Notes under the pieces: generated by a model
The model's database searches: none
Seen by the model: the letters and a program-made list of their open reading frames with translations, nothing else
What the model was told of the DNA's origin: nothing
Part shown: one piece after another, positions 60,283 through 64,000 of the stretch
How positions within the stretch are numbered: position 1 is the first letter of the stretch
Layout: every line of letters starts with the position of its first letter
Program-made: the position numbers and the translations under genes
NCBI GenBank assembly: GCA_025558095.1
Contig: JAIVFI010000012.1
Span: 62,001 to 126,000, forward strand
Reading direction: 5' to 3'
Origin: Hyaloraphidium curvatum
Lineage: Eukaryota > Monoblepharomycota > Hyaloraphidiomycetes > Hyaloraphidiales > Hyaloraphidiaceae
DNA: 64,000 nt

Positions 60283-61671
60283 TCACGCCAGGACATCGTA
60301 GGCGGCCTTGAACACAGCGTCCTTGGCCGTAATCGCAGCTTCGTGGTTCGCCGGGAAGAATTGCATCATCACCACCGCGGCGACCTTGGAGGCGGGGTCC
60401 AGGACCATGTACGTCTGCGGCGGTATCAGCATCCGCTTGCGGATCGGTGGGGAGGAGGGGACCCACGTTGGCGGCGCCCGACCAGCAAAGCGAGCCGGCC
60501 TTGGGTCCGAACGGCGAATCCTCCTTGGTTTCCTGATCGCAATCCTTCAGCGCATGGTGCGACGGCGGGGCACATCGGAACCCACGCAGAAGCCCCACGT
60601 CCAACCCTTCTTCAGCCCCGGCCAAAACTCGTACGCCTCGGAGAACCCGGGGCTCCCGTCCATGTCGGCGACCTTGCCGATGCCCTTGGGCAGGGTGTCC
60701 TGGTGCACCAGCTTCTCCACCGTCTCGGCCTTGAGGATCCGCTTCCCGTTCAGCTCGCCGCCGTTGAGCAGGGCCTGGAGGAAGGCAAGGTAATCGTGCA
60801 CGGTCGAGAGAAGGCCGCCGCCGCCCATCTCGAACTCGGGGTTCTCGCCGACGGGGAGGGCGAAGGGAATAACGACGCCGTCGGGGGTGCGGAAGCCGCA
60901 GCTCTGGATGCGGTGGAGCTCCGCCAAGTTGGGCTGGATCGCGACCGTCTGAGCGATGAAGTGAAACTGAACGGTTGTAAGACTCACGGCAAACGACGAG
61001 TCCTTCATGCCAAGAGGCTCGAAGATGTTCTCCTTGAGGTACTCGCCGAGCTGGGAACAGAATGGTTAGGTAACGAGATTGAATCTGACTCGGTCGCTGC
61101 TTACCGTCTTGCCCGAGACCTTTTCGACGATCAGGCCAAGAACGTCGATCCCCGTACCGTACTCCCATTTCGTCCCGGGCTCCCAGAACAGCGGCTGCTC
61201 CAGCAAGGCGGCCCTCTTGAGCGTCATGACGCTGGGGTGGCCCGTGACCTCCTGGTACTTCTTGAGGTCGGGCGACGCAAAGTCGTAGGCGAAGCCGCTT
61301 GTGTGGTTCATGAGCTCCGTGACGGTCGGGCTCCGAGGAGCCGGCCCGAGCTTGGGTTTGTCACCGTCCCAGCCCAAAAGGATTTTCTGGCCCTTGAACT
61401 CGGGAATGATGGTGTCGAGGGCCTGGTCGGCCGAGATGAGGCCGCGCTCGATGAGCTGGGCGACGGCAATGCTGGTAATGGCCTTTGTCATCGAGAAGAT
61501 GGGAAAGACCGTGTCCACGGTGCAGTCGTCGGGACGCTCGGGGCCCCGCTTTCCCTTGGCGTCGGCAAAGACGAGCTGGCCGTCCTTCATGACGCCAGCG
61601 GCGATGCCGGGTATGCCGGAGGCGACGGCATCCTCGAGGACCTTGGTGATTTTGCTCGTGTCGTGAACCAT
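60283..61671 (-). CDS. Serine beta-lactamase-like hydrolase/esterase (class C type)
   Basis: Five exons, all with phase-0 introns (61671-61105, 61050-60988, 60948-60586, 60532-60467, 60414-60283, complement), encode 396 residues. The SxxK motif is FSMTK near residue 62, the second active-site motif is YGTG in KWEYGTGIDVLG (Tyr of the YxN position, with Gly in place of Asn), and the C-terminal strand reads SLCWSGAANTYMVLDP, equivalent to the HxG/KTG strand. NHTSGFAYDF and GGGGLLSTVHDYLAF are typical of the EstB/penicillin-binding-protein-like esterases. Fungal relatives include esterases, transesterases of polyketide pathways and peptidases; activity cannot be fixed here. No signal peptide is seen, so it is probably cytosolic. 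Divergent from the acyltransferase. Confidence 0.88.
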
Positions 61672-62194
61672 TGGAAGACAAGCAAGAAGGGTCGCTGCAG
61701 AAACTGCTCAATTGATGGCACCGGCGTTGGGAGACAGACGAGGAGTGGGAACGGCGGAGTCGCGGAGCCCGCGAGTGAAGAATTCCCGTTTAACGGCGAG
61801 GAGAGTTAGAAGGCAACGATTGCTTGCGGACGTGCCGAACGCACCGACGTGCAGGGAACGATGGTGCGGGAAGTGGAGGCAAGGTTTCGCCGCCCGCGCC
61901 AGCGGCGCGCGGGCGGCGTGGTGCGGGCGTCGATCAAACGACTCTCTTCACATGCTGGCGTGTAGCGTCCGAAACGAAAGACTTGGCCTCTCTTTTGCCG
62001 GCACTATATAGCCTTGTCTTGGTGGCGGCTCTTGTTCTGAGGAGCCGCCGCGCGGAAAATCGGCGGTTCGGCCAGCGCTGAGTCCGCTCGGGACGCGTAC
62101 TCCACACAGCGGAGTCCACGCAACAAAGCACGGTTGCCATTCAAGAGACTCTCTGAACTTGTCAGGTTGTCGAAGCTTCACTCTGCCAATCGCA
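61672..62194. promoter_or_regulatory. Divergent intergenic region (523 bp)
   Basis: It separates the starts of the beta-lactamase-like hydrolase (minus) and the acyltransferase (plus), which could therefore be co-regulated. A TATATA-like AT stretch occurs near 62005-62012 (CTATATAG), about 185 bp before the acyltransferase start. Nothing else was recognised. Confidence 0.4.
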
Positions 62195-63652
62195 ATGGCC
62201 GCCGCGAACGCGCCCGTACCCGCCCCGGGCGTGCTGCGCCCCGTCGGGCAGATGGAGCGCTACTCCGTCTCGCGCCACAACGCGCTCTTCTACATCGGCA
62301 TCGCCAGCTCGCTCACCTTCCGCGCGGATGGCGGCGCGTTTTCTCGGGACCGCCTGGCGCCACTGCTGGCCGCCGCCATCGAGTGCACCACGCTGCGGCA
62401 CGGCAATCTGCGAATGGTGATTGTGGGACCGCGGACGCCGGCACCGGCATTTTCGCGCTGGGAAGAGGACTCGCCGCCCGAATTGCGCGTGCTGCCCGAG
62501 CCGCGGTGGGTGGACGGCGGGGACGTGCTGCGGGTCAGCGAGGACGAGCTGCGGACGCCATTCGACGCGGAAAATGGGCCACTCTGGCGAGTCTGCGTCG
62601 TCGGGGCCGAGGGCGCCGACGAGTTCTCGATCGTGGTCGCCTTGCACCACGCGATTTGCGACGGCAAGAGCTCGATAGTGGTGCTCGCCACCTTGGCTCG
62701 CTACCTGGCGCTCGGCAGCGAATCCGCCATGAGAGCCGCCGTGGCTGCGGATCCCAATCGTGACTTTGAGTCGCGCGCCGTCGAGCTTGCGTGCACCGGC
62801 GTGCGCGTGCCCGTCTCGGTGATCCTTTGGGAAGTTTTCGAAAACCTGCTCCTGCCCTCCTTCCTGCGGCCCTACGTGGCGCCCAGGGACTACTATGCCG
62901 GGCGCCGACTTCTACCTCCGGACGCCCCGACCTTCACCACCGAGCCACGGACCCCGGAAACCCTCATCGGCGTACGCCTAGCCAACCTGACGCTCACAAA
63001 GGACGAGACCTCTGCTCTGCTCGCCGCCGCCCGCACCAACGGCACCACCCTGCACGGCGCCCTCGTCGCCGCCGCCGCTCAGGCTGTCTGCACCGCCTCT
63101 GCGCGCCGCCCGGCCAAGATCAAGGCCGCCTCCCCCGTCTCGCTGCGCGCCGAATCCGGCGTCCCCGAATCCGAGGTCGCCGTCTGCATCTCCTCGACCG
63201 ACTTTGAGTGCCGCCTCGACCCCGTGCCCCTCCCCGCCACGGGCTTGTGGGACCTCGCCCGCGCCGCGCGGGCATCGGTGGCCCAGGGCAGGCAGTCCTC
63301 GGCGCTCTTCACCCTCGGCCTGCTCGGGTACGTCGGTGACTTCGACGGTTTCATCCTCAAGGCGGGGATGGGCACGCCGAACCGCAAGGGGGGTAGCGTG
63401 GAGGTGAGCAACGCGATGTCGTGGGACGGGTTCGACCCCGTTAGGCTGGGGGAGGGCGAGTGGAGGGTGTCGGGCGGGACGTTCGCGCAGTCGGCGTCGC
63501 CGATGGGATCGCTCTTCTACTTTGGCGCCGTGTCTGTGGAGGGCTGCCTGTCGCTGACGGCGTCGTGTTCGGCCGATGGGTTGGTGGAGGAAGGGGAGCT
63601 GGAGGAGGTGGTCGCGGAGATGGGACGGATGCTGGCCGTCATGCGGGCGTGA
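62195..63652 (+). CDS. Alcohol O-acetyltransferase-like (BAHD/condensation-fold) acyltransferase
   Basis: A single-exon protein of 485 residues. VGQMERYSVSRHNALFYIGIAS is the usual start of fungal alcohol acetyltransferase-like proteins, and VALHHAICDGKSSIVVL contains the HHxxxDG catalytic motif in which the second His acts as general base. ANLTLTKDETSALLAAARTNGTTLHGALVAA is the canonical second-lobe segment. The fold is that of chloramphenicol-acetyltransferase-like condensation enzymes, which transfer acyl groups from CoA to alcohols. A DFGWG motif of plant BAHD enzymes is absent. The acyl donor and acceptor are unknown. It is divergent from a beta-lactamase-like esterase, a pairing of ester-forming and ester-cleaving folds. 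Confidence 0.85.
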   Translation: MAAANAPVPAPGVLRPVGQMERYSVSRHNALFYIGIASSLTFRADGGAFSRDRLAPLLAAAIECTTLRHGNLRMVIVGPRTPAPAFSRWEEDSPPELRVLPEPRWVDGGDVLRVSEDELRTPFDAENGPLWRVCVVGAEGADEFSIVVALHHAICDGKSSIVVLATLARYLALGSESAMRAAVAADPNRDFESRAVELACTGVRVPVSVILWEVFENLLLPSFLRPYVAPRDYYAGRRLLPPDAPTFTTEPRTPETLIGVRLANLTLTKDETSALLAAARTNGTTLHGALVAAAAQAVCTASARRPAKIKAASPVSLRAESGVPESEVAVCISSTDFECRLDPVPLPATGLWDLARAARASVAQGRQSSALFTLGLLGYVGDFDGFILKAGMGTPNRKGGSVEVSNAMSWDGFDPVRLGEGEWRVSGGTFAQSASPMGSLFYFGAVSVEGCLSLTASCSADGLVEEGELEEVVAEMGRMLAVMRA

Positions 63653-63853
63653 ACAGATCAGGCGATAGAGGTCTGCTTCATGGGATCGGAGAGCGCAATT
63701 GCAATTCAATTGGAAACGAACTACATTTTCTGGGTCCGTGTTCTTCAGCGCTCGGGGGTTTTCGATCGTGGAGACGCCTCTCAATCAGCCGCGACATCGA
63801 CTTCCCTGCCGCGTTTGTTCTCCCCACTTGAAACCACTGCCTCCGCGTCAAAA

Positions 63854-64000
63854 TGGGCTCCTTCGGCTCGAGCGTCGGTCTTTTCTTCGGTCTTCGCGTC
63901 CGTGCCGGGCAGCTCATCCGCGTCATGGAGATCTTCATCAAATGGAAAGAGGCGTGGAGGCGCTTCGCCTGGCGCATCCACGAGCTCATCGAAATCGTGG
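63854..64000 (+). CDS. Start of a gene cut by the window end
   Basis: An ATG at 63854 opens 49 codons that run to the last base without a stop. The product starts with Gly/Ser/Phe residues and then basic, amphipathic helices with several Trp residues (KWKEAWRRFAWRIHELI). It is too short for a family assignment. It could also be non-coding. Confidence 0.35.

Noticed and set aside
1-64000. tRNA, rRNA or snRNA genes
   Set aside because: No cloverleaf-type or conserved RNA sequence was noticed by reading. A covariance-model scan would be needed to exclude them.

Overview
The window is GC-rich nuclear DNA (roughly two-thirds G+C by eye) from a eukaryote with short spliceosomal introns, mostly 45-70 nt, whose donors are strikingly often GTGGGT. 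Gene content looks fungal: a GATA zinc-finger factor, an MOT1-type molybdate transporter, a GMC oxidoreductase, ABCG half-transporters, a monocarboxylate-porter-like MFS protein, GPI-anchored and Ser/Thr-rich wall or surface proteins, and a Ty3/gypsy chromovirus. An early-diverging (zoosporic, Hyaloraphidium-like) fungus fits my impression of the proteins, but that is inference. No rRNA, tRNA or CRISPR was seen.

Layout. 0.1-6.4 kb: GNAT acetyltransferase, SET-domain protein, molybdate transporter (minus) and a ten-exon long-chain acyl-CoA synthetase. 6.4-16.2 kb: SDR with a 29-nt micro-exon (minus), unknown polytopic membrane protein, epoxide hydrolase copy 1, unknown soluble protein, Yop1/REEP-like ER-shaping protein (minus), a degenerate histidine-phosphatase-like protein and a GATA factor (minus). 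16.2-17.3 kb: gene-free, relatively AT-rich. 17.29-22.77 kb: a complete chromovirus with identical 131-bp LTRs and an 11-nt complementarity that suggests Tf1-like self-priming. 22.8-32.9 kb: three genes for secreted or surface proteins (Ser/Thr-rich, GPI-anchored, and a 1069-residue single-pass protein) plus mitochondrial L-2-hydroxyglutarate dehydrogenase. 33-36.6 kb: divergent GMC oxidoreductase and SDR. 36.8-41.7 kb: secreted trypsin/P-domain protease with a Thr-rich tail, and an F-box-like gene interrupted by a frameshift. 41.8-48 kb: divergent pair of ABCG half-transporters. 48.4-57.1 kb: a secreted hypothetical protein, epoxide hydrolases 2, 3 and 4 interleaved with a PrpF-family isomerase and a class-3 lipase. 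57.6-64 kb: small coiled-coil membrane protein, MFS porter, serine-beta-lactamase-like hydrolase, HHxxxDG acyltransferase and the start of a further gene.

Functionally this is ordinary compact fungal chromosome enriched in secreted proteins and detoxification or lipid enzymes. Most genes sit in head-to-head pairs sharing 140-530-bp intergenic promoters (MOT1/acyl-CoA synthetase, SDR/membrane protein, GMC/SDR, protease/F-box, ABCG/ABCG, hydrolase/acyltransferase). The four epoxide hydrolases are recent paralogs with identical intron positions. They fall into two classes by their upstream sequence, so duplication carried the promoters along. Gene models were built by hand from frame continuity, splice sites and family motifs; exon joins are predictions.
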